A DNA stretch of 64,000 nucleotides from Laceyella sediminis (GTDB lineage: Bacteria > Bacillota > Bacilli > Thermoactinomycetales > Thermoactinomycetaceae), in contig NZ_PVTZ01000007.1 of the NCBI RefSeq assembly GCF_003003125.1, positions 1 to 64,000 on the forward strand, given 5' to 3'. Made by a program: the position numbers and the translations under genes. Position 1 is the first letter of the stretch, and each line of letters begins with the position of its first letter. Below are positions 8,530 to 18,420 of the stretch, one piece after another. Under the pieces are notes generated by a model. The model was not told the origin of the DNA. It did not search any database and was given only the letters and a program-made list of their open reading frames with translations.

Positions 8530-10032
8530 TCATCTGTTTGCCTCGCGTGACGCACTCTGATCCACACTGGTTATGTTGGTTTCTCTCTTTGGTTTGAGCG
8601 TATATCGATAAATCCTTTCCGCTTCTGCCAGGGGGATGTGACGCAATCCCATGCTCACCTTCATTTTCCCAGAGGCCACCGCGACCCGCACAGATGCCAA
8701 GTGTTTTTTTGCTTGTAGCGCTGTTTGGCGCAGGGATGCCCATTGTACGCGCCCACGTTTAATCAACGCCGTTTTGCGGGTCACCTTTCCATATTGCAAG
8801 GTTAAAAAGTTCTCACTTTGATTCCAACCGATCTTACGGTATTCCATCCATCCAAGAAAGAACAATCCCAGCGGGATTAGCGGAGCCGCATAATGATACA
8901 GGCCTGGTACAAACAACCAGACAGGAATGGAAAGAAGGCATCCCAGGATAAATGGAATCCCCATGTAAGCAAACTTCGCTTTCTTTGTAAGACGGTGCAA
9001 GTGACTATCCATCTGATATCCCGTTAAAGGTTCTAGCATAGACAGAGCCGTATCCTTTTGAACAAAGGGAAGGAGGGTGATATTTTTTTGCGTTTCTTTA
9101 TCATGTCCATTGCGAATAACAACCGCTTCGATTGACACATACCCCAAGAGGCGAGGCAATGGCCGCTCAATGATCCACAGGGCCTGAATACGGTCTTGGG
9201 CAATCGTCCGCTTTTTCTTTTCAAACAGCCCTTGCGTGATTTCAAGCTCGCCTTTGTCATTCTTATGCAACGTGAAATCATAATCACTTGTAAAAGTCGT
9301 CAGCAAAGAAATGGCGAATGATAAAAACAACAAAATGACAAGCGTCAGGATGATCCAGTTTTCACCAAACCAACTAGATAAATAATGAATCAAAAGGTTG
9401 CGATCCGCTTCTTCCGTCACATCCAAATACTTGAAAAACCCGACGGATAGGAGTGTAAACACAGCCCCGAATCGAGGGGAGAGAAGGCTGTGCAAAATCA
9501 GGTCATTCTTAGACAGCCGAATCACGGACTCTCCAAACGGATCAGCGGGCTTGTCTCCGGCTTGCGCTCCCAAAACCCCACGGATGCGCTTTTCTTCTTC
9601 TCTGGAGATGCAACTGAGAGTGATGCTGGACTCCTCTCCTCCGGCGAGTTCAATGGTTAACGTTCGCGTGGAAAAGAAATGGTCATACACGCGAACGGTA
9701 GAATCGATGGATTGAATGCGATCTGGTGTCACCCATCTTTTCTTCGTTACAAACAATCCCGATTCAATATATATCGCCTGTTCATGAATTTCGTAAGTAA
9801 ATGACCGCCATCTTAAAACAACAACAATTAAAAACAACATCAGCAGAACCGTAACGGAAACAATCCCGATGGTTAATGGGGAAATTTGTTCATTGATGTG
9901 TTGCTGCACATATAGAACGATTAGCGGAAACACCCAAATAAATGAGAAAGACTCCTTCACAACAGTAACCATAAAATAGAGCATAGAAACAGGATGGAGA
10001 CGGTGCTTCGCTAACTTTTCACACTTGTTCAT
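8530..10032 (-). CDS. ydbT: YdbT-like PH-domain membrane protein
   Basis: A 500-residue protein with several helical hairpins (near 18-70, 185-235 and 350-395), each followed by a bacterial PH-like (bPH2/DUF304) soluble domain. The soluble parts show repeated patterns such as KKRW.TPDRIQS, KKRTIAQDRIQAL and KRGRVQWAS, so three related modules are visible. Length matches B. subtilis YdbT. It overlaps the stop of ydbS by 14 bp, so the pair is translationally coupled. YdbS/YdbT have been linked to tolerance of certain bacteriocins; the biochemical role is not settled. Confidence 0.85.
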   Translation of the reverse strand: MNKCEKLAKHRLHPVSMLYFMVTVVKESFSFIWVFPLIVLYVQQHINEQISPLTIGIVSVTVLLMLFLIVVVLRWRSFTYEIHEQAIYIESGLFVTKKRWVTPDRIQSIDSTVRVYDHFFSTRTLTIELAGGEESSITLSCISREEEKRIRGVLGAQAGDKPADPFGESVIRLSKNDLILHSLLSPRFGAVFTLLSVGFFKYLDVTEEADRNLLIHYLSSWFGENWIILTLVILLFLSFAISLLTTFTSDYDFTLHKNDKGELEITQGLFEKKKRTIAQDRIQALWIIERPLPRLLGYVSIEAVVIRNGHDKETQKNITLLPFVQKDTALSMLEPLTGYQMDSHLHRLTKKAKFAYMGIPFILGCLLSIPVWLFVPGLYHYAAPLIPLGLFFLGWMEYRKIGWNQSENFLTLQYGKVTRKTALIKRGRVQWASLRQTALQAKKHLASVRVAVASGKMKVSMGLRHIPLAEAERIYRYTLKPKRETNITSVDQSASREANR

Positions 10033-10498
10033 CGTCTAACCTCGCATGCTTTTCGATCTCTTTACGGATAGAATCGGCGGTTTCTTCCGCTAGTCCCGGA
10101 ATTTCATGACTGCCTGCGGCTGTCGATAAGATCACGGTGGACAAGCCATACTTTTTTAAAATAGGCCCTTGTTTTGCATCGACATGTTGAATTTTCCCCA
10201 TGGGAATTAATATTTTCCGTTTAATAAAGATTCCTTTTTCGATTTGGATACTTGTTTCGCTGATACAGTACCTCCAACGCTGATATGTCCACCTCGGCAC
10301 AAAATAAATATCAAACGGTGCAGAAACGATGGACAAACATGTTGCAACAACGAAGATCCACATCGGCCAATTCCACTGGAACGTGCAATAAAGCAATGCA
10401 AGGCAAATCAATCCATATACAAACAAAGAGACGACTCCTTCTTGCTTTTTAGCCGCCACCATTTTGGGGTCCAATCGCTTAAATTGATCGTTACTCAC
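10019..10498 (-). CDS. ydbS: YdbS-like PH-domain membrane protein
   Basis: A 159-residue partner of YdbT. Two adjacent membrane helices (about 24-65) are followed by one bPH2 domain with RYCISE..IQIEKGIF, P.GKIQHVD and LSTAAGSHEIPG. It begins at an ATG just after a GGAGAGGG-type ribosome binding site and overlaps ydbT. Size equals B. subtilis YdbS. The two proteins probably form one membrane complex. Confidence 0.85.
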   Translation of the reverse strand: MSNDQFKRLDPKMVAAKKQEGVVSLFVYGLICLALLYCTFQWNWPMWIFVVATCLSIVSAPFDIYFVPRWTYQRWRYCISETSIQIEKGIFIKRKILIPMGKIQHVDAKQGPILKKYGLSTVILSTAAGSHEIPGLAEETADSIRKEIEKHARLDDEQV

Positions 10499-10721
10499 TT
10501 AACCCTCTCCTCGTTAGGCATTCTTGTTGCATGATTGAAGGTTTTCGGCATTTACAACATGCTTTTCCCTGTTGTTTGCAATCCTGGTTTACCACCTCGA
10601 TGATTCCACTTTGTTTGCCATATTCCCGATAAAAGCAGTTGCATAACCACTTTCAACAAGAATATCAATTTATAAATACATAAATATTTTAAAATCTATT
10701 TTTCCGCCGTCTCCAAAAAAT

Positions 10722-11033
10722 ACTCCCATCACCGTCAAGCTTCAAGAAACGACATCACCCACACCAAACACTACATCTGCCTTAAAAATCGAGTTGATCG
10801 ACCAAGGGTGCGGCATGGACGAACAAACCGTTTCAAGATTATTTCAACGCTATTATCAAGGAACACGCACGAAGCGCTCCAAGAGGGGAACCGGACTGGG
10901 CATGGCCATCGCCAAACAATTGATTGAATTACATGGGGGGAAAATCGAGATTAGCAACCAAGTGAATCGTGGAACCCATGTAACAATCACCTTACCGCCA
11001 AAAAGAAAGGAGACGCCAGGGATTGTTACATAA
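10722..11033 (+). pseudogene. C-terminal remnant of a sensor histidine kinase
   Basis: Only the ATP-binding end of a histidine kinase is left: a strand pattern TPITVKL, then IDQGCGMDE (G1 box), GTGLGMAIAKQL (G2 box) and a THVTITLP end. The usual sensor, HAMP, HisKA and N-box regions are absent. The open frame extends upstream of the first ATG (10794) with no start. The 5' flank is AT-rich and non-coding. This is a truncated gene, not a small functional protein. Confidence 0.75.
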
Positions 11034-11037
11034 CAAA

Positions 11038-11077
11038 AACCCGCCTCCCTAAGCTTCTCTGCTTAGAGAGGCGGGTT
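11038..11077 (-). terminator. Strong terminator between converging frames
   Basis: AACCCGCCTC-CCTAAGC (11038-11054) pairs with GCTTAG-GAGGCGGGTT (11061-11077). The minus strand continues into TTTTTG. It ends the leftward gene at 11106. Confidence 0.8.
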
Positions 11078-11105
11078 CAGGTCTTCATCCACATCAGCGA
11101 TGTTA

Positions 11106-11738
11106 TTATCTTACATTCACAATCGTAGATAAAAACTTAGCTAATTGATTCAATCCCATAAACTCCGGCTCATTGGTAATTAACTCTAAATATAGACCAT
11201 CGTAACCAGCGATAATATATGAACTGGATTCTAGCATATGATAAATCGGCACAACCGCATCAACAGGAGATTTATACACTTTAAAATCTAAATGCTTATC
11301 ATATGATAATTGGTAAAGGAAATTAATAGTAGCCAAATTGTAAGTTCTATTAATAACATGTCGAAGGACAGACTCATTATCAATTTTTATTCGCAAAACC
11401 TGATAAAAACCAACAAATCGTTCTCCTTCATAATCGCGTTTTTTAAAGTCCTCCAAGTGTACTACTTCAAAATTAATATTTTCTTGTTTAAATTCATCCA
11501 TCAAATCAGGATAAACTTCAAGATACAAATATATAGGAAATTTATTTTTTTGGATAAGGAAGTTTGTAAGCACATTCTTAACTACTTCTATTGGTCTTTT
11601 CTCATGATCAGCAGGACATATTTGGTAAATTTTCTCTCCGTTTTTCTCTTTACTTAATAAATATAATGGTGGTACGTCATCTTCTGATCCAACATCCATT
11701 AATATATCATCTACCTCTTCAACTTGCACTGTGTTCAT
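11106..11738 (-). CDS. Hypothetical protein, acidic, about 210 residues
   Basis: I do not recognise this family. The ATG at 11738 has GGAGGG upstream. The protein is acidic at its N-terminus (EEVDDILMDVGSEDD), has mixed alpha/beta composition, no signal peptide or membrane segment, and no cysteine or histidine cluster suggesting a metal site. It is notably AT-rich compared with the housekeeping genes and lies in a zone of broken genes, so it may have been acquired by transfer. The frame is intact and followed by a strong terminator. Confidence 0.6.
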   Translation of the reverse strand: MNTVQVEEVDDILMDVGSEDDVPPLYLLSKEKNGEKIYQICPADHEKRPIEVVKNVLTNFLIQKNKFPIYLYLEVYPDLMDEFKQENINFEVVHLEDFKKRDYEGERFVGFYQVLRIKIDNESVLRHVINRTYNLATINFLYQLSYDKHLDFKVYKSPVDAVVPIYHMLESSSYIIAGYDGLYLELITNEPEFMGLNQLAKFLSTIVNVR

Positions 11739-11969
11739 ATAAAATCCCTCCACCTTCACCATAACTGCTGTCATCGTGGATATGATACTTTTTAAAATCA
11801 TCCCAACGCCTTGCCTTCATATCAACAATAATTAGATTGGATATGGGAAATCGGGTAACTAACACCGCTTCACCACCTTCATCTTAGTAGATGTACATTC
11901 CCTCCCTACCGTCGACAGTCGGTTGGAGCTTTCCCAACTCTGGGAAAATCTAAAAATTTATTGGCTAAC

Positions 11970-12116
11970 TTAGATCCTACTAGCTACTAGAGAAGGATCA
12001 ACATTTCCACCACTAATAATAATGCCAACACGCCCACAGTTTGCTAATTCCTTTAACAACAAAACATCCTTTAAAACGATTTCAAAATGCTCCGCAATAT
12101 ATCGTTTGTGTATCAT
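11970..12116 (-). pseudogene. C-terminal remnant of a threonine/serine dehydratase
   Basis: A 48-codon frame ends GRVGIIISGGNVDP and SLVASRI. The V-I-SGGN-D motif is the PLP-phosphate-end signature of threonine ammonia-lyases and serine dehydratases. The remaining 270 or so residues, including the PLP lysine, are missing, and upstream DNA is unrelated. A dead fragment. Confidence 0.65.
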
Positions 12117-12291
12117 TTAGTACTTCTAAAATGTCACTCCTTTTTAAAATAGCTCTATGATTACTATATTCAAAATGCACTCTCATTTGATAAGCCTTGT
12201 TATCTCTATGGATTTCTCGAATATCTAAATCACCTACGACCCAGAATAAATCTGGATTTATCTTATTCAGTATACCAAAAATAGATTTCAA
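12082..12291 (-). CDS. Small hypothetical frame, about 69 residues
   Basis: An uninterrupted frame from a TTG, containing FWVVGDLDIREI and YSNHRAILKR. No ribosome binding site is evident, and it overlaps the dehydratase remnant in another frame and abuts the CadA remnant. It could be the tail of a truncated gene or a chance frame. I do not recognise a family. Confidence 0.25.
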   Translation of the reverse strand: MKSIFGILNKINPDLFWVVGDLDIREIHRDNKAYQMRVHFEYSNHRAILKRSDILEVLNDTQTIYCGAF

Positions 12292-12317
12292 AAAAATCTT
12301 TATTATTACAATCTTCG

Positions 12318-12521
12318 TCCCGTTTTATCAAAGGCAATCGTTGACAACACACCTGCTTCTTCAAGATGGATTCCACCTTTGATTAATACCCCATGGCGGG
12401 CTGCATTCCCGATTGCTGTCACAATCGAAACAGGAGTCGAGATGACTAAGTTGCATGGACAACCGACAACCAGGAGAGTTAATCCCCGATAAATCCAATC
12501 GCTCCAATCCCCCTTCCCTTT
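12318..12521 (-). pseudogene. Internal remnant of a CadA/ZntA-type P1B ATPase
   Basis: A 68-codon frame reads [36 protein letters not shown] and AFDKTG. This is the segment from the CPC membrane site to the phosphorylation site of a Zn/Cd/Pb exporter. The conserved Ala after CPC is Asn here. It stops at AFDKTG followed by unrelated codons and stop codons, and has no start. About a tenth of a full gene survives. Confidence 0.75.
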
Positions 12522-12682
12522 TTACCAAACCATCCTTTAACCTATCTGGTGCACTCTTTAAGGATTTAGTCCAGCTTACATTCTTTATTTTATCTTTATA
12601 CGCTTTTGATTTTATCTTGATTGGTGTGGCCTATATTCAATATGCAACAAACAATTCTCTGTTAAAGGATTGGTGATCTTCC

Positions 12683-13189
12683 ATGCAAATGAAAACAAAA
12701 CGTTGGGCGGTAATGGGCCTCTCAGCAACATTACTACTTGCAGGAGCAGGAAGTGTCTTTGCTTTTTCCGAACAACCGGTTCAAGCTGTGCATGCTAAAA
12801 AAGCAGTTCATATCGCAAAAGACATACATTCCGGCGATGTGAATAAAAAAGCATCTCAACCAAATGACATCTACGATGGGCCGCAAGATCTCATCTTTGA
12901 TGGACCGGGTGCAGCCTTTTTAAATAATCCACAATTGTTTTCCCTTTTGCAAATGGATGCTGCTACATTGAAACAAGCTTTAGATTCGGGCAAATCTGTC
13001 TTGGATGTCGCAGCATCCAAAAATGTTTCGGAGAAACAAGTAATTGATGTCATTGTACAAGCCCAAGTTAAAGTACAACAGCAAGCAGAAAAGGATGGCA
13101 AAGTACCGCCCACACCGATCGATGAACTAATTCGTGGCATTGAACTTAAAGTAAAACAAGTTGTTGAGCATAGAGGCGCTTGGGAATAA
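12683..13189 (+). CDS. Secreted protein of unknown function with a small helical domain
   Basis: A 168-residue exported protein. Residues 1-27 form a signal peptide (basic start, hydrophobic core, ending near FAFSEQ). A Lys/His-rich linker follows. Residues about 90-130 (LLQMDAATLKQAL..GKSVLDVAA...VSEKQVIDVIV) resemble the helical modules of exported Gram-positive proteins in which 'GKS..dvA' pairs with a second helix. No catalytic motif is seen. It starts 20-odd bp after AGGATTGGTGAT and is followed by its own terminator at 13258. The immediately downstream two-component system could regulate it, but that is only positional. Confidence 0.6.
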   Translation: MQMKTKRWAVMGLSATLLLAGAGSVFAFSEQPVQAVHAKKAVHIAKDIHSGDVNKKASQPNDIYDGPQDLIFDGPGAAFLNNPQLFSLLQMDAATLKQALDSGKSVLDVAASKNVSEKQVIDVIVQAQVKVQQQAEKDGKVPPTPIDELIRGIELKVKQVVEHRGAWE

Positions 13190-13257
13190 AGCAAGGGAGA
13201 CCACAGAGATAGTACCAGTGTCGTCATAGAAAAATTCAGTAAAAGCCGGACTCAAAA

Positions 13258-13297
13258 CAAGGCACTTTTCTTGATTATGAAGAATGTGCCTTGTTTT
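13258..13297 (+). terminator. Terminator of the 12.7-kb secreted-protein gene
   Basis: CAAGGCAC (13258-13265) pairs with GTGCCTTG (13286-13293), with an inner TTCTT/AAGAA stem, followed by TTTTG. Confidence 0.75.
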
Positions 13298-13476
13298 GCT
13301 TATATAGTTGTTATGGAGCATAAAAGCGAATGAGAAGCATTTACACTTCACCATCGCCACTTTCACATTCAAAAAACCGTTTTGAAATAGCCTCTAATTA
13401 TCTCTATATTTATTGCGAATCATGGTCTACGATAAACTTGGCAAATCATACACAAATATTTTATGGGAGAAAGAAA

Positions 13477-14157
13477 ATGCTAAAACGAATTTTAATCGTA
13501 GAAGATGAAGAAATTTTACGAGAAATTGTAAAAGATTACCTTTTGGAAGAGGGATATTTCGTACTAGAAGCTAAAAACGGGAAAGAAGCATTGCATTTGT
13601 TTCAAAAACACGAAATCCATTTGATTATTCTTGATATTATGCTACCGGAAGTTGATGGTTGGTCTGTTTGCCGACGTATTCGGAAGACATCCGATGTCCC
13701 GATTATTATGCTGACCGCTCGGGTGGACGAAGATGATACACTGCTTGGCTTCGAGCTCGGTGCAGACGATTATGTGACAAAGCCGTACAGCCCCCCTGTG
13801 TTACTTGCCAGGGCAAAACGTTTGCTCAACAGTCGCACGCGTCAAGCCGTATCGTCCGAAGACACGCTGTCCTGCTGTGGCATAAATGTTCACTTTCCTT
13901 CACGCACAGTCACGGTAGACGGAGTAAATATAAACTTAACGTATACTGAATACGAAATCTTAACCTATCTAATGCTTAACCAAGGCATTGTCATTACAAG
14001 GGAACAGTTAATCACGAAAATTTGGGGCTACGAATACGCGGGAGACGATCGTACGGTGAACACTCATATTCGGAACGTTCGGCATAAGTTGGGTGACAAA
14101 GGGAAGCTAATTACGACCGTTGTTCGGATTGGCTATAAATTCGAGGGTAACGTATGA
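13477..14157 (+). CDS. OmpR/PhoB-family response regulator (second two-component system)
   Basis: 226 residues: receiver domain beginning MLKRILIVEDEE, phospho-acceptor Asp53 (IILDIMLPE), KPYSPP lysine region, then a winged helix ending TVVRIGYKFEG. The ATG at 13477 is supported by GGGAGAAAG upstream and by the family's N-terminus; the frame runs further upstream but those codons are not conserved. Its stop overlaps the kinase start in ATGA at 14154-14157. Confidence 0.88.
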   Translation: MLKRILIVEDEEILREIVKDYLLEEGYFVLEAKNGKEALHLFQKHEIHLIILDIMLPEVDGWSVCRRIRKTSDVPIIMLTARVDEDDTLLGFELGADDYVTKPYSPPVLLARAKRLLNSRTRQAVSSEDTLSCCGINVHFPSRTVTVDGVNINLTYTEYEILTYLMLNQGIVITREQLITKIWGYEYAGDDRTVNTHIRNVRHKLGDKGKLITTVVRIGYKFEGNV

Positions 14158-15954
14158 GAATCGGCGTCGTATGGAAGTTATTCCTTTTGACAACTGCCTT
14201 ATGCATGCTGATCCTGGCAATCATTTATGTGGGACAAACGTTTTTTTTTCGAGCAATACTATGCAAATCGCAAGCTGAATGATATTCAAGCCAGCATCAA
14301 ATCATTTGAAAAGATTTACTTGAACAGCCAAGGCAATCCATCCGCCCTTCAAAAACTGGAGCAAGATTTCTATCGGGTGAACAATACCTGGATCACCACA
14401 CTCGACAGCAACGGAAACTTGAAGAGCCCTACTGACTTTTTCATAGAAGTTAAGTTGGAAGGTTCCCCAAACAATCAAGAACTCTCGAATACGGTCATCA
14501 GGAGTTCGCTGTATAACCTTGTTGATACCAAAGTGGCTGCTGATGAGACTTCTCCTATCCAAGCAGGAAAGCGCGTGGCAATTATGGCAATCAAAAAGAA
14601 AGCGGCATACATTCCGATAAAAGTTCAAGACGAAAACAGTGGCATCTATTGGGGCAACGAGCTGATTTTGAAACAAATAGACGATATCACTCTCAAATAT
14701 AAATATATGAACGGTTCGATTGCGCTACTAAGCGGAACGGTCTCTAAAATCCAGTTGCCTGATCGGAACGATGCGTCGAGTCTCGCAAGCACCAACCCGT
14801 TGTTTATGGAGAAGATCAAGGAATTTCAGGCAAGACTTCTACTTGATGAGAAAAAACCGCACATGGCATTCAAGCGTACAATTGATTTGACACAAAATAA
14901 TGTGAAGTATAGGCTGTTCATTAATCCGATTCAAGATAGACGCGGTTCGACCGTGTATGTGTTCTCGATGGCCTCGTTGCAACCTGTTGATGAAGCGGTA
15001 CAGATGTTGAAGGATTATTATGGTTACCTGGTTGGACTTACGATGCTGCTTATCTTACTTGTTTCGTTTTATTATTCAAAGAAAATAGCCCAACCACTCC
15101 TACAAATCAATGGAACCACTGAGAAAATCGCAAAACTCGATTTTTCCGAATTGGTGCCCATTACCTCAGCTGACGAAATCGGCGACTTGTCACAAAACAT
15201 CAACCGGCTATCGAGAACATTGCACTCCTATATTGAGAAGTTGCAGCAGGACATAGAAAAAGAGAAACAGCTTGAGAAAACGAGGAAGGAATTCATTTCA
15301 AGCGTCTCGCATGAACTGAAAACACCGCTCAGCGTTATGAAGGGTTGCATTTCTATCTTGAAGGACGGTGTTGCCTATCATAAAAGAAAGTATTACTTCG
15401 AGGCGATGGAAAAGGAAATCGACAAGATGGATCTGCTAATCGTCGATATGTTAGAGCTAGCCAAGTTTGAATCAGGCACGTATTCGATGCGGATGGATGT
15501 TTTTGAGATCGATAAAGTGCTGGAACAAGTTTGTGAGCAGTTATCGCTTGAAATTAAGCAAAAGAAACTCCACGTTCACCTGCAGCTAGCCTCCGTCGAG
15601 GTCATCGCCAACCAACTCCGCATCGAGCAGGTTATAACCAATTTCATGACAAATGCTATTCGATATACACCGGAGCGCGAGCGCATTTATATTGCAACCG
15701 TTGAAGAGGGCGAATTGGTAAAAGTGAGTGTTGAGAATAAAGGAGTTCAAATCTCGGAGACCCAGTTGGAAAAAGTTTGGGACCGCTTCTACCGAGGTGA
15801 TACGTCTCGCCAACGTGCTCAAGGGGGGACGGGGCTCGGACTGGCCATATCTAAAAAAATTCTTGAACTTCACAATGTACCATACGGAGCGGAGAATACA
15901 AAAGACGGTGTTTTATTTTATTTTTATTTACATAAGCGATTTTACCCAGAGTGA
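14154..15954 (+). CDS. Sensor histidine kinase with a single-base frameshift in a T9 tract
   Basis: Translation from the ATG at 14154 (overlapping the regulator stop as ATGA) gives a basic start and the first membrane helix (LFLLTTALCMLILAIIYVG). The tract ACG-T9-C at 14238-14250 then shifts the frame and it ends at a nearby stop. With eight T, the helix would run straight into the long downstream frame, which reads EQYYANRKL, an extracellular domain of about 230 residues, a second helix, HAMP, HisKA (SSVSHELKTPLS), N-box (NFMTNAIRYTP) and GTGLGLAIS. The gene is therefore off, phase-variable, or mis-sequenced. Starting at the internal ATG at 14227 would lose the first membrane helix. Confidence 0.8.
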
Positions 15955-16117
15955 CAGCTCCACCACCATCCTCTTTCTTTTGAAAGTGGTTAAATGCAAA
16001 ACAACTTTAAACGAAAATCAACTACCAATAATCCATAACCATAAAGAATATATTTCATCACGCTTTTATATAATATAATGTTTAAAAACAAGATGAACAC
16101 AAGGAGAATCACAAATA

Positions 16118-16459
16118 ATGATCGTTGGAAGAAACATTTATGACAACCATCCCCAAGATGGTACTGTCATCGCTAAAGCCACAGTAGATGAAGTGAATGA
16201 ATTTCGCGAACTACATGCTGAACATATTGCCATCCTTCGATTGTCGGACATCCAACTAAAACTGGATCCCGAATCGATTCAAACATGCTTATCTCAATTC
16301 AAAGAACATGAATTGAAAATAATGGACTTTTGGAGTCGAGTTCATCTGCGACTGAGGGTTCCTTATACTTGGGATCTTTGTATTGATATTGTCACCGGTG
16401 ATATCTTTGTTAAAAATGAAAACTGGCCATACTACGATTCAGTAGAACCTGAAAGTTGA
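16118..16459 (+). CDS. Hypothetical protein, 113 residues
   Basis: A small cytoplasmic protein with no recognised family. It begins at an ATG with AAGGAGAATC 13 bp upstream and ends before a strong terminator, so the gene looks real. Composition is mixed; an internal stretch LRLRVPYTWDLCIDIVTGDIFVKN looks like beta strands. No membrane segment, signal or catalytic motif can be seen. Confidence 0.55.
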   Translation: MIVGRNIYDNHPQDGTVIAKATVDEVNEFRELHAEHIAILRLSDIQLKLDPESIQTCLSQFKEHELKIMDFWSRVHLRLRVPYTWDLCIDIVTGDIFVKNENWPYYDSVEPES

Positions 16460-16569
16460 TCATGATCTCGGTGAATTGAATTCCACCTTTCAAGCAACGA
16501 AATGTTGTTGAAAGCAGCTAACTGTATGATCTTAATTACATGTAACAACCACTTTTCAAAATTATAAAG

Positions 16570-16606
16570 AAAAGCAACAATTCTTGTAGAGAATTGTTGC
16601 TTTTTT
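16570..16606. terminator. Bidirectional terminator
   Basis: AAAAGCAACAATTCT (16570-16584) pairs with AGAATTGTTGCTTTT (16590-16604), with T-runs on both strands. It separates the 113-residue gene from the converging gene at 16675. Confidence 0.85.
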
Positions 16607-16674
16607 ACGCCAATGCGATGTAAATATAACACAAAGATTTCTCTATTGATTGTTCTATTTCATCAAAGTATACA

Positions 16675-17409
16675 TTACTTCCACTCAATCACTTGCAGTT
16701 CCTGATCTGTCGCCACCCGGATTTTATCCCCATCACGGTGCCAACCAATGGCGTAAATGTAGTCTCCGCTCACTTTCACCTTCCGCTTGAATGAGCCGCT
16801 TTCCATATCAAAAAATAGTAACTGACCACCCGGAGCCGTGCAGACTACTTCCGTTTCTCCAACCAACACTTTTCCTCCATATCCATCCGGTTCATAATTC
16901 CCCTCTACAATTCCCCGTTCCCAGCCGGTCAAGCTAGCATCGATCGTTACCCGCCACAACTCTTCCTGATGTGTGGTTGATTGGGCGATCAACTCTCCTA
17001 GCCATCCGGGGGTGAAGTGCTCACGATATTCATCCAACTTCCAATCTCCCGGTTTCATTGTCTTAAAGCAGACCATGCGGGTGGAATCGGCATGATAACA
17101 AAAATCGGAAATGTTGTCACCAATATAATAACTTAATGGCCTTTCTTCTACAGGTTGATGTTTATATTGCAAATTTGGAAAGAGGTACATCGCAGAAGCA
17201 CTACAATCATACCATACATACACCGCCAACTGCTTTTGGTCAGGAGAAAGCTCCATTTGCGCAACAATAATACTAGATTCATCTTGACTAAGACTAATAT
17301 AATTCATTTTCGACCATGTAAGAAAAATAGTTTCTCCCGTCTGTAAATCAATCCAAGCAGTTCCATCTTCTTCACCTCTCTTGTCATAATTTTTACATGC
17401 ATCCAACAC
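16675..17409 (-). CDS. Hypothetical beta-propeller-like protein, possibly N-terminally truncated
   Basis: A 244-residue cytoplasmic protein rich in beta strands. Repeated hydrophobic-turn patterns (IIVAQMELSPDQKQLAVYVW, GGQLLFFDMESG, YIYAIGWHRDGDKIRVAT) resemble WD40 or TolB-like propeller blades. Only part of a propeller is present. The only starts are GTG or TTG near 17409 without a clear ribosome binding site, so the gene may have lost its 5' end. No specific family was recognised. Confidence 0.45.
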   Translation of the reverse strand: MLDACKNYDKRGEEDGTAWIDLQTGETIFLTWSKMNYISLSQDESSIIVAQMELSPDQKQLAVYVWYDCSASAMYLFPNLQYKHQPVEERPLSYYIGDNISDFCYHADSTRMVCFKTMKPGDWKLDEYREHFTPGWLGELIAQSTTHQEELWRVTIDASLTGWERGIVEGNYEPDGYGGKVLVGETEVVCTAPGGQLLFFDMESGSFKRKVKVSGDYIYAIGWHRDGDKIRVATDQELQVIEWK

Positions 17410-17577
17410 CAGGGGTGTTTATTACAGGTGATTTGTTTTTATGGAAAATCAAGCATTGGTCAAAAATATTAGCCAAGCTTTATACCTATCTTTCCCATTA
17501 GAAAATATGGGGTTTTATAAATCCCAACTAATCTTTCCTAGGCAGAGACTCTCTTTATTCCGAAGTATTGAGTATTG

Positions 17578-18391
17578 TTATAAATCAAAGTTATCAGGAT
17601 CAGGACCAATACGATAATCTCTATTAAGGTTATTTAAAAGATCAATATCGTTTTGGTCGAGATTAAAGTCAAATAAATCAGCATTCTCTTTAATTTGATC
17701 TTTATTTACTGACTTTGGGATTGTAACAACCCCAAGTTGAATATTCCAGCGTAATACAATTTGCGCACAAGTTTTGTTATACTTCTTCGCTAGCGTTTTA
17801 ATTTGAGGAATATTTACTACTTTACCCTTCATAAGTGGACTCCATGCTTCCAATTGAATATTATGCTCTCTGCAAAAAGTATGTAAACTTTTTTTGTGTC
17901 AAATATGGGTGAAACTCTACTTGATTAACCATGGGTTTCACTTGACAATCCTTCAATAAATCTTGCAAATGATGTTCTTGAAAGTTGCTCACACCAATTG
18001 CTCTCACAAAACCTTCTTTATATAGCTTTTCAAGTGCTTTCCACGTTTCTTTATATTTTCCTTTAACTGGCCAATGAATTAAAAATAAATCTATATATTC
18101 TAAATCCAATTTCTTGCGACTCTCTTCAAAAGCATTTAGAGTTGATTCGTATCCTTGATGAGTATTCCATACTTTAGTAGTAATAAATAATTCATTGCGT
18201 GAGACATCTACTTTTTTAATTGCTTTGCCCACGCTTTCTTCATTTTTATAATTCGCTGCTGTATCGATACTACGGTAACCAAATTGAACTGCTGATTTTA
18301 TTGTATTCACCACTTCCTCTTCCTCATAAACTTTCCATAGACCAATTCCTAACCAAGGTATTGATACCCCATTATTTAATATAAGAGATTC
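17578..18391 (-). pseudogene. Aldo/keto reductase, frameshifted and lacking its start
   Basis: NADPH-dependent aldo/keto reductase sequence in two frames. The upstream part reads [22 protein letters not shown] (catalytic Tyr), LFLIHWP and GVSNFQ. The downstream part reads EAWSPLMKGKV and TIPKSV. The break is at an A7 tract (T7 at 17889-17895 on the plus strand): with one base fewer the reading runs [21 protein letters not shown]. The 5' end has no start codon; homology fades at about 18391, next to a recombinase tail in the opposite direction. Clearly inactive as read. Confidence 0.85.
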
Positions 18392-18420
18392 TATACAGTT
18401 GAAGTATTTAAAAACAAGAA

